Below are positions 18,612 to 29,915 of a stretch of DNA of 64,000 bases, in pieces. The position numbers were made by a program, and so were the translations under genes. Under the pieces are notes generated by a model. That model made no database searches and was not told the origin of the DNA. It saw only the letters and a program-made list of their open reading frames with translations. The stretch's first letter is position 1, and every line of letters begins with the position of its first letter. The DNA is taken from assembly GCA_900095165.1 (NCBI GenBank), contig LT606947.1, positions 1,054,001 to 1,118,000 on the forward strand, read 5' to 3'. The DNA is from Polynucleobacter necessarius (GTDB taxonomy: Bacteria > Pseudomonadota > Gammaproteobacteria > Burkholderiales > Burkholderiaceae).

Positions 18612-19025
18612 ATGCCTAGTACTGCCATCACCGCGCAGGGCATCACCATTGCCCGGTTTGGAGCCACAACCTTTGAGACCATCCCCAACGTAATTTCCTT
18701 TCAGGGACCTGGCGGTTAAGCCTCAGTTATTGACGTCACCAATCTTGCTTCAACAGCAAAAGAGAAGAAGGTCGGTCTTCGCGATGAAGGTCAACTCTCG
18801 TTGAGCCTGCACTTCAATCCTGACGACACGGTCCATCAGGGCCTTCGTACAGATCGAGCCAATCGCGTGCGCCGCCAGTTCAAGATCACCTTCACCGACA
18901 CCACGCCTGCTGCGACATGGGCTTTCTACGGCTACGTTACACAGTTCAGTGTTCAAGGTGATGTGGATGCTGTAGTTGAAGCCAGCGTCACGATCGAAAT
19001 CGATGGCGACATCACTGAGGCATAA
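18612..19025 (+). pseudogene. Major tail tube protein (one in-frame TAA)
   Basis: A 137-residue tail tube subunit in one continuous frame: MPSTAITAQGITIARFGATT, then FQGPGG, then ASVIDVTNL to DGDITEA. A TAA at 18717-18719 interrupts it where a Gln or Ser codon is expected (GPGGxASVIDVT). The C-terminal part has the beta-sandwich pattern of siphophage tail tubes. GGAGG at about 18600-18604 supports the ATG. As an essential virion protein it cannot be truncated in a functional phage. Confidence 0.75.
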
Positions 19026-19030
19026 AGACT

Positions 19031-19389
19031 ATGAATATTTTGACCAAAGAAGCCATCCTTGCAGCCGATGATTTGCCGCGGGAAACAGTCCTCATGCCTG
19101 AGTGGGGTGGAGACGTCTACGTCCGCACCATGAGCGGTACGGACCGCGATGCCTTTGAGAGCAGCCTTATTGCTCGCGATGGTGCAAAGGGGATGGCCGT
19201 ATGGAAAACGTTCGCGCCAGACTTGTTGCGCTCACCCTGTGCGATGCGATGGGAAGTCGTCTTTTTGAAGGTGGCGAAATTGTTGCGCTTGGCCGAAAAA
19301 GTGCTCGTGCACTAGACAGAGTGTTCGCTGTAGCTCAGCGTCTAAACGGTATCGGTATCGAGCAGGCTGAATCAGCAAAAAAGGACTAA
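19031..19389 (+). CDS. Tail assembly chaperone G-like (internal frameshift)
   Basis: The N-terminal part (MNILTKEAILAADDLPRETV to about residue 55) is in one frame. The C-terminal part (ENVRARLVALTLCDAMG to ESAKKD) is in another, with a one-base disruption near 19195-19202. The whole matches the gpG-like chaperone that coats the tape measure during tail assembly. Its last codons carry a slippery A6G run leading into the T extension, as in lambda. Confidence 0.75.
19377..19383 (+). promoter_or_regulatory. Programmed -1 ribosomal frameshift site AAAAAAG
   Basis: A_AAA_AAG is correctly phased with the G frame (codons AAA 19378-19380, AAG 19381-19383), two codons before the G stop TAA at 19387-19389. 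Slipping back one base continues as KKGLKAHPTRRFAF in the T frame with no stop. This is the arrangement used by lambda-like phages to make the G-T fusion. Confidence 0.75.
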
Positions 19390-19682
19390 AGGCCCATCCC
19401 ACTCGTCGCTTCGCTTTTCGCTTGGCGTTTGCGCTGGGCATGCCGGTTCGTGAGCTTTTGGCGCGAATCGGCTCGGACGAGATCACCGAGTGGATGGCCT
19501 TTTATCAACTGGAACCCTTTGGCGACATGCGGGCTGATTTGAGAAGTAGTGTGATTGCGTCAACCTTTGCCAACGCAAACCGTACCAAGCATGCACGTTC
19601 TTTTACGCCTGAAGATTTCATGCCGTTTATCGATCGACCAGAGCCATGGGATGAGAGGCCCGTACGGATGTTGTCCTTTTAA
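19383..19682 (+). CDS. Tail assembly T extension (made by -1 frameshift)
   Basis: About 99 residues after the slippery site: GLKAHPTRRFAFRLAFALGMPVRELLARIGSD (shown in part), then EWMAFYQLEPFGDMRADLR. It resembles the DUF4035-like T part of tail chaperone fusions, which contacts the tube subunit. It has no convincing start of its own, consistent with production as a G-T fusion. It is followed 46 bp later by the tape measure gene. Confidence 0.75.
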   Translation, partial: GLKAHPTRRFAFRLAFALGMPVRELLARIGSDEITEWMAFYQLEPFGDMRADLRSSVIASTFANANRTKHARSFTPEDFMPFIDRPEPWDERPVRMLSF

Positions 19683-19728
19683 ACGTCGCCCGTTTTAAGT
19701 CAATGTTTGCACACAGGGTCAAAAAAAC

Positions 19729-22204
19729 ATGGCTGATCTAGGCTCACTTGTTGTAAAGCTTTCGGCGGAAACCTCTGAGTTTCGTGCCGATCTAGGTCGG
19801 ACGGCGCGACTTTTAGATCGACATGCCAATGATATGAAGGCCTCGATGCAGCAGATCTCATCAATTGCCAGGATAACCTTTGCGGTAGCGATAGGTGCGA
19901 CTTCTGTTGCCGCCTTGAGAGACTTTGTTAGTCAGACCATCGAGGCCGCTGCGGCTCTTCAGGGTCTTTCAGAGCAGACAGGCGCAAGTGCTGCGGCCCT
20001 TTCAGGCTTTGCACCAGTGGCCACTATTTCAGGCACGGCCATGAAGGCAATCGGCGGCAATCTCACCAAACTCTCCAAAGGCTTGGCAGGTGTTGATGAT
20101 GAGACTGCTGAAGCAACGAAGGCGCTGCAGTTTTTGGGTATTCGCACAAAAGAAGCCAGTGGAACTTTGCGCGATCCTGCAAATGTCATGAATGATGTCG
20201 CGCTTAAATTGGCGGAGTTTGAGGACGGTGCTGGAAAAACCGCTATTGCAATGGAGCTCTTTGGAAAGTCGGGTGCCACCATGCTCCCGTTTCTTAGAGA
20301 TTTGGCTGAAAACCAAGACCTGAACATTCGCTTAACGGCTAAGCAAATTGAGGAGGCTGACAACGCTTCAAAGGCAATGGGCCGCATGCGAGCAGAGTCA
20401 AATTTTGTCGCTCAGACTTTGGTGACCTCGGCTATTCCATCGATGTCCGTTTTGACACAAGAACTCAAGCGACTTTTGCTGGGAACGGACAATGCAGTTG
20501 ACGGTTTTCAGAGGATGCGGTCTGAAGGTACTCTGACAAATTGGGCAGAGACATCGGCCTATGCGATTGCTGTCGTGATAGATGCACTTCCGAGGTATTG
20601 GCCATACAATCAAATCGGTCATCGGCAGCTTTTCTGCTGTTTGGGCCGATATTGAATTGGCGGGCATATTCTTGTCGGGGGGGTAAAGGGCTCAATCCTT
20701 TTTCAAATGAAAACCGTTCCCGCTTGCAGGCAGCGCTTGAAAAGCGAAATGCCATCGTGGTGCAGTCCAACCAGAACTACGTTGAGCTCTGGGATATGCC
20801 GCTTTTGGCAGATGCGGTAACTAAACGATTTGACGAGATCCGCAAAGATTCGGAGGCATCCAACGCAGCCACTCAGGCAGCTACTCCCAGAAAGCAGTGA
20901 ATTACAGCACGGCGACTGGCGCTGTTTCGGCCAATGCAATGGCCGCAATAGACAGCGAAATTAAGCGTCTTCAGGGGCAGGTGGATGTTGAAAGTGCCAT
21001 CCTCAAGGACAGGCAAAGAATCATCGACCTCTACGAAAGTCAGGGCTACCTGAGCTTTAAAGATGCGAGTGAGGCACGCTTGGCTGCGCAAGAAGACTTC
21101 ACGGAAAAGCTTCGTGCACTGTCTGCAGATGAAGAGACGATCTTGCGCAGAGGCCTAGAGACAGTCGCTAAGACCACCCAAGACAAACTCAAGCTTCAGG
21201 ATCGTTTGGCTGAAATCACTTTAAAACGGCAAAGACTAGAGCGTGACGCTCAACAGTCGAATTTGGAGCGCCAAATTCGGTTGCCTGGCGAGTCGATGAA
21301 GGATCTGCAAGAGCAAGCAGCCCGAGGGCTTGGGGAGCTTCGTGCGGTTGAAGATCAAATCAAAACTTTGCGTGAAACGGGCGCTATCAGTGAACTGAAA
21401 TCATTGCAGCAACTGGCAACGGCACGCCAAGAAAGTGGTCTTCAATTGTCAGTGCTTGCTCGACAGGCTCGTGAATTGGCGGAAGCTGCGCCTGCTAACG
21501 AAAAGCTAGCAGATGCCCTCAAAAAAATTGAGGAAGCGGCTCGACAGGCAGTCGATGGCGCATCTCTTTTGACTTTACGCGTCAAGGAACTGTCTGCTCC
21601 GGAAGCTGGCTTTGCCAAGGGCTTGCGCTCTGTTGCCGAAGAGGCCGAGCAGGTCGGTAAGCAAATGGAATCAGCTACCACCCGAGCATTTAACGATATG
21701 ACTGATGCTTTGGTGAACTTTGTGATGAGCGGCAAGCTTGATTTCAGAACCTTGGCGAACTCCATCATTTCTGACTTAGTCAGGATTCAGATTCAAAGGG
21801 CCATCACACTGCCCCTGGCCAACGCCATGGCCGGGTTCTTTGGTTTTGCCAGCGGTGGTGTCATGACGTCTGCAGGTCCAACTGCACTACGCAGCTATGC
21901 CAGCGGGGGTATTGCCAATTCACCTCAGTTGGCCTTTTTTGGTGAGGGCTCTCGCCCAGAAGCCTATGTACCGCTGCCTGATGGCCGATCAATTCCCGTA
22001 ACCATGAGTGGTGTGGGGGCGAGCGGTGGCGGCGGCGGGGATGTCTTCAACATTTCCGTCGGTTTGATTGACTCCGGTGCCTCTGGCCGTGGTGATGACC
22101 CAGGTGGGCGCGATTTGGGCCGCGCTATAGCAAGTGCAGTGCGGAAAGAACTCCTCGCGCAAAAACGTGCCGGTGGTCTACTTGACGGTCGCAGGGGGGC
22201 ATAA
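19729..22204 (+). pseudogene. Tape measure protein (three frameshifts)
   Basis: Full span about 825 residues, setting tail length and helping DNA ejection. The N part (19729 to about 20590) has coiled coil and an Ala/Gly-rich hydrophobic stretch (ARITFAVAIGATSVAALRDF). The middle is a GSFSAVWADIELAG segment. The C part (20897-22204) has long coiled coils (RQRIIDLYESQGYLSFKDA; ERDAQQSNLERQIRLPGES) and a Gly/Ser-rich lambda-H-like end (FASGGVM, YASGGIAN, AYVPLPDGRSIPV). Frames change near 20590, in the G7 run at about 20677-20683, and near 20890. Confidence 0.85.
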
Positions 22205-22543
22205 ATGGCCACATTTACTTGGACTCCTTCTGTTGGTGCCAATTTGTCAATGCGTCCCACAGTGCGCCGTGTCTCCTTTGGTGATGGCTATGAACAGCGC
22301 TTGGGATTCGGAATCAATACACAGCCGCAGGTGTGGTCGCTGGAGTTTCGCGGTCGTACCAGTAGTGATGCCGTAGCAATCGACAACTTTCTTCGGGCTC
22401 GTGGTGCAGTCCAGGCCTTTGATTGGACGCCTCCAGGTGGATTGCCTGCCAAGTTTGTTTGTGATGAATGGAGTCGTTCCGTGGATGAGCCCAATATTGA
22501 ATCTGTCCGGGCAACTTTTAAGCAGGTATTTGATCTCTCATGA
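22205..22543 (+). CDS. Minor tail protein, lambda gpM-like
   Basis: A 112-residue protein with the gpM pattern: TWTPSVGANLSMRPTVRRVSFGDGYEQR, then WSLEFRGRTSSDAVAIDNFLRARG and FDWTPPGG. It joins the tail tip complex to the tube. It starts immediately after the tape measure stop and overlaps the L gene by 4 nt. Confidence 0.9.
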   Translation: MATFTWTPSVGANLSMRPTVRRVSFGDGYEQRLGFGINTQPQVWSLEFRGRTSSDAVAIDNFLRARGAVQAFDWTPPGGLPAKFVCDEWSRSVDEPNIESVRATFKQVFDLS

Positions 22544-23244
22544 CTGCTGTCGCCATCACTTCGGAAATCCAAAAGCTCGCACCCAGTAGTGTCATTGAGC
22601 TGTTCGTTTTGGATCTGGCGATCTTTGGACAGGGGCCAGTGCGCTTTCATGCAGGTACAAATGCGTTGCAGCAGCCTGTGGTTTGGCAGGCAAACGCCTA
22701 CGAAGCATTTCCAATCGAAGTCGAGGGATTTGAGTTCAATGGCAATGGTCAGGTGCCAAGGCCGCGTCTGCGCGTGGCGAACGTCACTGGTGCGATTACG
22801 GCGCTAGTCCTTACCTATCAGGACTTGGTGGGTGCCAAGATCACACGCAAGCGAACGCTTGCGAAATACCTTGACGCAGTTAATTTTTCTGGCGGATCAA
22901 ACCCAACTGCTGATCCTTTGGCGGAGTTTGCCGATGACATTTATTACGTGGATCGAAAGTCACGTGAAACAAGAGATGTTGTTGAGTTCGAACTCGCGGC
23001 TTCATTTGATCTTGAGGGCGTAATTTTGCCGCGCAGGCAGATCGTTCAAAACGTATGTCCCTGGCGCTACCGAGGAGCTGAGTGTGGCTACACAGGCTCA
23101 AATTATTTCAACGCTAACGATCAATCCATAGTGTCAAGCATTCAGGATATCTGTGGCAAGCAATTGACTTCATGCCAAATGCGGTTTGGACAAAACGCTG
23201 AGCTTCCATTCGGCGGTTTCCCCGCAGCTGGGTTGATCCGTTGA
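22540..23244 (+). CDS. Minor tail protein, lambda gpL-like
   Basis: A 234-residue gpL homologue. The N-terminal beta domain (FVLDLAIFG) is followed by a C-terminal domain with four Cys: VCPWRYRGAECGYTG and later ICGKQLTSCQMRFG. In lambda the corresponding Cys residues bind an iron-sulphur cluster. Part of the tail tip. Overlaps K by 4 nt. Confidence 0.9.
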   Translation: MTAVAITSEIQKLAPSSVIELFVLDLAIFGQGPVRFHAGTNALQQPVVWQANAYEAFPIEVEGFEFNGNGQVPRPRLRVANVTGAITALVLTYQDLVGAKITRKRTLAKYLDAVNFSGGSNPTADPLAEFADDIYYVDRKSRETRDVVEFELAASFDLEGVILPRRQIVQNVCPWRYRGAECGYTGSNYFNANDQSIVSSIQDICGKQLTSCQMRFGQNAELPFGGFPAAGLIR

Positions 23245-23960
23245 TGCAAAGCGAGAACCAGTCTCTGGCATTGGACCACGCCCGTGAGGAGTATCCGCGC
23301 GAATCGTGTGGCTTGCTTTTGATCCGTCGTGGCTATGAGGTGTATTTATCTTGCCGAAACATTGGCGTGGGCACGGATCAATTCGTTATCCATCCCGAGG
23401 ACTTCGCACAAGCTGACTTAAGGGGGCAAATCGTAGGTGTGGTGCACAGCCATCCGGGTTTACCTCCGACAGCGAGTCAGGCCGACCGCGTGGCTTGTGA
23501 AGCCAGTGGTTTGCCTTGGCACATCATCAGTTTTCCAAGTGGTCAATGGGCGCAAATTCAGCCTTCTGGCTATGTCGCACCGCTTGTGGGGCGTGAATGG
23601 TCTCACGGTGTTCTTGATTGTTACGCGTTGCTGCGGGACTGGTTCTTGTCGGAGCGTGGGGTTGTGCTTCCAAACTTCGTGCGCTTTGATGATTGGTGGA
23701 AACGTGGTGAGAACTTGTACATCGACAACTTCGAAAAAGTAGGTTTTATGCAAGTCAAGTCAAAAGAAATTCAAATGGGTGATTGCATCTTGATGCAGGT
23801 TGCTTCGCCTGTTCCCAATCACGCCGCCATCTATCTCGGGGATGAACTGATACTGCATCACTTACAGGGACGATTTTCCAGCCGCGATATCTACGGCGGG
23901 TACTGGCAAAAAGTTACAACGCACGTCATTCGATATGGTCACAGTCATACTTCTCGGTGA
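23241..23960 (+). CDS. Tail tip protein, lambda gpK-like (JAMM + NlpC/P60)
   Basis: A 239-residue two-domain peptidase. The N-terminal JAMM motif is visible as HSHPGLPPTASQAD, and the C-terminal NlpC/P60 domain has its Cys in LDCYALLRDWF and its His in NHAAIYLGD. It probably cuts peptidoglycan during entry and helps tip assembly. It overlaps the I gene by 26 nt. Confidence 0.92.
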   Translation: MMQSENQSLALDHAREEYPRESCGLLLIRRGYEVYLSCRNIGVGTDQFVIHPEDFAQADLRGQIVGVVHSHPGLPPTASQADRVACEASGLPWHIISFPSGQWAQIQPSGYVAPLVGREWSHGVLDCYALLRDWFLSERGVVLPNFVRFDDWWKRGENLYIDNFEKVGFMQVKSKEIQMGDCILMQVASPVPNHAAIYLGDELILHHLQGRFSSRDIYGGYWQKVTTHVIRYGHSHTSR

Positions 23961-24529
23961 ACTCGGACGCAGCTTTGGGCGCAGGCATACCCTTGCTATT
24001 TTCTCAGCCGCAGAAGCGATTCGCGCGCTTAGTGCCAACTTTCCTACCTTTGAGCGAGAGTTGGTTGCCTCCGGTGAACGCGGGGTTGGCTACCGGGTGC
24101 TTGCTGGCCGAGATTCCCTTAACTTGGAGCGATTGCACGAGCCTACCGGCTCCCAGCGCATCACGATTGCGCCGGTATTGTCTGGCGCAGGCGGAGATAG
24201 TTTGGGACAAATCTTGCTTGGGGCGGTATTGCTTTCCGTCGCATGGTGGAACCCACTTGGCTGGGCTGCATCGGGGGGCATTTCTGTCTCAGGCCACACT
24301 CTATTCGGTGGGCACAGCCATGATTCTTGGCGGTGTTGCGCAGATGATTGCACCCACACCTAAAGCAACTGAACCATCTGAGCGTCCAGAAAACAAGCCC
24401 AGTTACAGCTTCAACGGTGCAGTCAACACGACAGCTCAGGGTCACCCAGTGCCGGTGGGTTATGGTCGATTGATTATGGGCTCGGCTGTGATCAGTGCAG
24501 GTATTGATGTCGACGAGATTCCTGCATGA
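23935..24529 (+). pseudogene. Tail assembly protein, lambda gpI-like (frameshifted)
   Basis: The N part (VTVILLGELGRSFGRRHTL, then ILLGAVLLSVAWWNPLGW with a hydrophobic Gly-rich helix) and the C part (MILGGVAQMIAPTPK, then NGAVNTTAQGHPVPVGYGRLIMGS) are joined by a frameshift at the G6 run 24272-24277. The combined protein of about 197 residues matches gpI, needed to start tail tip assembly. The gene overlaps J by 4 nt. Confidence 0.8.
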
Positions 24530-27500
24530 CTGAACTAATCATCGGCGTAGGAGGTGGAGGCAAAGGGGGCGGGGGTGCTAGCGCACGCGTAGCTCAAGAA
24601 GCGCCTGATAGCTTGCGCTCCAAAGCCTATGCACGAGTTGTTGATCTTATTTCCGAGGGTGAGATCGAGGGTTTGATCGATGGACTCCAATCGGTATATC
24701 TGGACGACACACCCATACAGAATGCCGACGGCACAACCAATTTTTCTGGTGTAACGCTTGATACCAGAGATGGCACACAGCAGCAAAGCTACGTACCAGG
24801 ATTCTCTTCTGTCGAAAACGAGGTACCCGTTGGCGTTGAGATCAAGGCGAGCCAGCCTGTGGTTCGCTCAATCACTGATTCGGATGTAGACGCAGTCAGG
24901 ATCAAGGTAAGCGTTGGGCAACTGACCAACCAAGACACGACCAATGGAGATCTGAACGGAAGCTCAGTATCGTTTTCCATCGATCGGCAGGTCAGCGGCG
25001 GCGGGTTTGTCGAAGTCATAAACGACACGATCTCAGGTAAGACCACGACCAAGTACCAGCGCAGTTACTACGTGCCGCTAACCGGTAACGGTCCGTGGAA
25101 AATTCGTGTTCGACGTATCACGGCGGATTCAACCTCCAGCGCCATCCAGAACAAGACCTACCTCGACTCCTACACCGAAGTTGTTGAGAACAGGCTGCGC
25201 TATCCCAACAGCGCCTTGGTTGCGTTGAGGGTAGATGCTTCTCAGTTCTCAAGCATCCCACGACGCAGCTACGACATGAAACTGCTGCGTGTCCGTGTGC
25301 CGGTGAATTATGACCCTGGTACGCGAACCTACAGTGGCGTGTGGAACGGAACCTTCAAAATCGCATGGACAGACAACCCTGCGTGGTGTTTCTATGACCT
25401 GGTCACCAGCACCCGGTACGGCTTGAGTGGATATATTCCTGAGTCACAGGTCGACAAATGGGCGCTTTACCGAGTGGCGCAGTATTGCGACCAGTTGGTT
25501 CCTAACGGGCTTGGGGGCTTTGAGCCACGCTTTACCTGTAACTTGTATCTTCAGACGCGCGAGCAGGCTTACAAGGTCGTGCAGGACATGGCCTCGATTT
25601 TTCGAGGCATGGTGTATTGGTCGTGTGGAGCAATCACGGTCACGCAGGATGCACCCAGTGATGCGGTGTATCAATTCGTCCCCGGCAACGTGGTAGACGG
25701 TGAGTTTGCCCACCAAGGGTCTTCAGCTAAAGTTCGTCACACCGTGGCACTCGTGACCTGGAATGATCCAGATGATTTCTACCGCCAGAAGGTTGAATAT
25801 GTCGAAGATGCCGCAGGTATCGCCCGCTATGGGATTGTGCAAAGCGATGTAGTTGCACTCGGTTGCACTGCTCGAGGTCAGGCCCACCGGGTGGGCAAAT
25901 GGCTTTTGTTCTCCGAGCAATCTGAGTCAGAAATTGTCACTTTCCGAACGGGCCTTGAAGGTGCAGTGGTGCGTCCGGGTGACGTCATCAAGGTCGCTGA
26001 TCCTGTTCGCGGCGGTATGCGCATGGGTGGTCGGATCGCCGCTGCAACGGCTAGCACTGTCACGCTTGATCAAGAGTTGCCAGCCGATTTACCTTGGCGG
26101 CTCTCGGTCGTTTTGCCGAATGGAACTGTCGAGGAGCGACTGGTGGGGCCTGTATCCAGTCGCACTCTGGCGGTGACGATACCGTTCAACTCGGTCCCCC
26201 AAGTTGATGCAATTTGGATGTTGGCATCCTCAATCATCGAGCCGCAGCTTTTTAGGGTGGTGGCTGTCGTTGAGCGCGATCCGGGTGTCCATGAAGTTAC
26301 AGCACTGGCGCACAACCCCAGCAAATATGCAGCAATTGAAGATGGCTTGGCGTTGCAGCCACGCTCTATTACTGTGCTTTCGGACATTCCTCCACCGCCT
26401 ACGGGGTTGGCAATGCAAGAGAGTCTTTACCGGGTAAAAGACCAGGCTCAAGTCTTGGTCCAGGTCTCATGGACCGAGGTTCAAACCGCCATTGCCTACC
26501 GGCTGTCTTACCAGGTCGCAGGCGGAAACTTCGTAAGCCTGCCACTGACCAGCGCAAACTACGCTGAAATTCGTGTCGCCCAAGAGGGGCAGTACGAGTT
26601 CAGTCTAAGAGCCATTGGTATCACCCGTAAGGAGAGCGTTCCCGCAACGCTCAGCGGGGTAGTGCTGGGCAAGACGTTACCGCCATCGGACGTCACTGGA
26701 TTTACGGTCCAGCGCAGAGTTTCAGACCTGATGATTGCTTGGGATGAACTGCCAGATGCTGACCTCTCAGGATACGAGGTGCGCGTTGGGCCAGGTTGGG
26801 ATAACGCTCAACTGGTGGCCAAGACGTCAGGTACACAGATGTTGCATGATCAAAGTGCAGTTGGTCAGTACCCGTATCACATTCGTGCGATTGATACCTC
26901 TGGAAATTACAGTGCGCATGTCACAACCTTTGTGCTGAATTTGCTTGCTCCAAGTACAGTTCGGTAGTTCGATGTTGTGCAATCGGCCAATCGTTTGGAA
27001 TTTCGCTGGCAACCTAACCCTGAGCCAGAGGTGGTGGGCTACGAGTTACGCGAAGGTGCGGCTTGGGACGCTTCGCTTTTTGTTGCCGAGGTCAAATCCA
27101 CCAGCTACACGCTGCCTTCCGGCTTTGATGGCGAGCGTAAGTTTTGGATCAAAGCAATCGCCTCACCTGGGATTTACAGCGACACCCCGACCTTTGTCTC
27201 GACGGTGGTGGCCCAACCTCAAAACGCGAATCTGATCCTCGCCCGCGATGAACAGACCTTAGAGTTTCCTGGTACCAAGCACTTCGCATCGGTCGTCTCG
27301 GTCAATGGCCGAAATGTGCTGCGCATGAGCACCGGTGCTCAGACGGCTGAGTATTTGTTTGAGTTGGACTTGGTGTCACTCATCCGTGCGCAGAACACGC
27401 TACTCAACAGTTTGGGGGCATCGGTTGATGACCGTACAACGTGGATGGAGGCGAACTTTCCTTGGAGCAGCGACGCTGCCAAACGCTAATGGGCTTATGA

Positions 27501-28029
27501 CGGTGCAATTACCAACGTGGATGCACGGTTTCAAATTGCGCATGAAGATGCGTTGCAAATCGGAGAAATTTACGGCTGGAGGCTTAATGGTTCCACTGGC
27601 GGTCTTGGTAACCCGTTGCTAAGCCATGCAGCAAGCATGAGTTACGCCGCAGGTCGTTATGGGGACGGGCCGATGGTCAAGGACACGACCCGAGTCGCTT
27701 GGAGTGTGAGCATTCCAGAAGTCTTTCACACGTCATTCTGGTTTGCGCCTTCTAAGATTACAACTTGTGTCATCTGGGCAGCGACAGGCTTATCGGGGCA
27801 ACTGCTCGTGGGATATGACGTTTCAAATGGCTCCTTTTTCTTGGAAGACCATCTCTCAAAGCGAGTGAGCGTGGCGCTCTCTGTATCCATTACGGACCGG
27901 ATTTGTCTTGGTGTTTGTCAAACGGCCAGCGAGCGCCGACTCTTTGCGGGACGAATGGGTGGTGATGTCGATTCGGCGAGCACTGCAATAGCGCCGGTCG
28001 GCACCTTTACAAGCCTGCGTTTGTACTAA
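24526..28029 (+). CDS. Tail tip/host specificity protein, lambda gpJ-like (two in-frame stops)
   Basis: The host-recognition hub at the tail tip. An intact first 813 residues (24526-26967) carry the Gly-rich start (IIGVGGGGKGGGG), SKAYARVVDLISEGEIEG and a series of beta/FN3-like domains. The same frame continues past TAG 26965-26967 (FDVVQSANRLEFRWQPNPE) and TAA 27487-27489 (WAYDGAITNVDARFQ) to a stop at 28029, about 1,168 codons in all. Both stops would revert to Gln by one transition. A terminator follows. Continuation of fold and length to 28029 makes the long form the real protein. Confidence 0.88.
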
Positions 28030-28061
28030 ATCTAGCTCAACCAAATTTCACCCAACCGTGG

Positions 28062-28095
28062 CGCTGCTCTCGCAAGAGACAGCGTCATTTTTTTT
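28062..28095 (+). terminator. Intrinsic terminator after the J gene
   Basis: CGCTG..TCT (28062-28070) pairs with AGA..CAGCG (28075-28084) around a CGCA loop, followed closely by eight T residues (28088-28095). It separates the tail tip genes from the fibre genes, and the next gene has its own GAGGA ribosome-binding site. Confidence 0.7.
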
Positions 28096-28109
28096 AAATG
28101 AGGACTTTT

Positions 28110-28556
28110 ATGATCCAAGAATCTATGCAGCTTTATGGCGCGATGACTCTCATCCTGCACCGTGCCAACGGCGAGGTTGAAACCGTTCACAAGGACAACA
28201 TCATCGTCAACGTGGGCTTCGACTTTATTGCTGATGCCATTGGAAAGTCTGTCAGTCGTCCCAACGTGATGGGCTTTATTGCCCTTGGCACAGGGACTAC
28301 CGCAGCCGCAGCAGCGCAGTCAGCGCTGGTGACAGAGCCTGACCGCAACGCTGCGACCTACGCCCACACCGCTGGCACCAAAACATTTACTTTCACAGCT
28401 GATTTTCTGGCTGGTGATGGCACCGGTGCAATCACAGATGCAGGGGTATTCAATGCAGCGTCAGCAGGCATCATGTTTGACCGAGTGGTGTTTCCTGTTG
28501 TCAACAAAGGTGCTGATGACAGCCTGATCGCCGTTTTCACCTTCGCGATGAGCTGA
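28110..28556 (+). CDS. Phage tail-fibre-region structural protein
   Basis: A 148-residue protein starting at ATG 28110 behind GAGGA; an earlier ATG at 28098 has no ribosome site. It has IALGTGTTAAAAAQSALVTE and FTFTADFLAGDGTGAITDAGVFNAA, a pattern I associate with phage tail-fibre-associated proteins. It sits between J and the fibre genes. No enzymatic motif. Confidence 0.6.
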   Translation: MIQESMQLYGAMTLILHRANGEVETVHKDNIIVNVGFDFIADAIGKSVSRPNVMGFIALGTGTTAAAAAQSALVTEPDRNAATYAHTAGTKTFTFTADFLAGDGTGAITDAGVFNAASAGIMFDRVVFPVVNKGADDSLIAVFTFAMS

Positions 28557-28561
28557 ACGTC

Positions 28562-29915
28562 ATGCCTGAAACGGTGACGGTTAATGAAACCCAGGGGTCG
28601 CGATACACCTGGGCATCGGCTGGATTCACATGGTCGAGTGCCAGTGCAGGTAAAAGCTGGACAGCGGCCTACCCAGCGGTTTACAGCCTTGCTGTAGCCG
28701 CAACGCTTTCCTTTATCGAAACTGGATCGCGAAGCTGGACAAAGCGTTCTAGTGAGAGCCTTCCAATTTCAGAAGACCGAAAAAAACATATTCACTTTGC
28801 ATGAGTCTGAGTCGGTTGGATTCTCTGAAACCTACTCGGACCTCATCGCTTTTGTATTACGTTGGGTTGAATCGATCGCCTTTGCAGAAGGCGTTGCAAA
28901 AAACAATAAAAAGCAAATTGTGGAGTCATTTCAGTCCGCTGACTACCTGGCTAACGAACTCACAAAAACCAACAATGAAAGCCTTGCATGGTCCGATTCA
29001 CTTCGCCAAAACAGTATTAAGCGTCTGGCTGAAGTTCTGCCCGTCTCAGAATCCATTCAAAAGTTAATCGCTAAAAACAGATCTGAGGCTTTTGGACTCA
29101 ACGACGACCTTGACCGGGCGATCACAAAGCAGGTTGCAGAGGCAATCGCTTTTGCTGAAACCTACACCGACCTTATTGCCTTTGTACTGCGAGTTAGTGA
29201 AGGCCTTGGCATAAATGATTTGGGTGCCAAGCAAATAAGAAAGCCACTGACAGAATCCTTTGACACTTCCGACCAGGTGACTCGCCACGCAATCAAGCGA
29301 GTTGCCCAAGCCGTGGCCATTGGCGAAGCCCTGGGCAGAACGGTGGCATACCGACGCGACCTCACAGACGGTTTCGGCGTATCCGATGCACTGAAAAAGG
29401 CAATGAGGCTGACCGCTCAAGAGGCGTTGCTTCTTGCTGAGCAGTACCGCAGGCATGCCAATGGCGTTATCAGCGACATGATTGTGGCCAGCGGTGAGAT
29501 CTCTGAAGATGACTTTTTAGCCATCGTTCAGTCTGGACATCCACCGGGCTACACCGACTTTCGAGATTTCATTCAGGGTGACTACACCTATCGGCGCGCT
29601 CTGTTTCGTGCAATTTTGAAGTCAAAAAATTCAGACCGTGGCTTCATTGACGCGCTGAGAGTGACGGTGGACGTACCCGACATTTTTGACCGTGGAACAG
29701 CGCAGATTACCGACGCAGCAGTCAGTGTTTCGATTGCTTTCACACGCTCCTTTCGAGTCCCTCCAGAAGTCACTATGACCCACAAAGGCGGAACGGTCGT
29801 GGCAATAGCGTGGCTAGTTGGCCCCATCACAACAGGCGGCTTTACCGCTGTTCTGGAAAACACGTTCAGCACTCGGGTTGTCGGTTCCTTCACTTGGATT
29901 GCACAGGGGTACTAA
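28562..29915 (+). pseudogene. Repeat-containing tail fibre protein (frameshifted at A7)
   Basis: About 450 residues over two frames joined at the A7 run about 28777-28783. From about residue 50 it consists of degenerate repeats of about 35-45 residues rich in SES..FSE/AEAIAFAE and DLIAFVLR; the segment SETYSDLIAFVLR recurs as AETYTDLIAFVLR. The repeats have alternating helix-like character. The C-terminal about 90 residues (GTAQITDAAVSVSIAFTRSF) form a beta domain. Probably a fibre shaft or adaptor; the family is not recognised. Confidence 0.6.

Noticed and set aside
3273..27489. Stop-codon recoding (UGA as Trp or UAG as Gln) in the phage
   Set aside because: All three stop codons occur in-frame, and TGA, TAG and TAA also serve as normal stops in neighbouring genes. 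The same pattern is present in chromosomal genes together with frameshifts.
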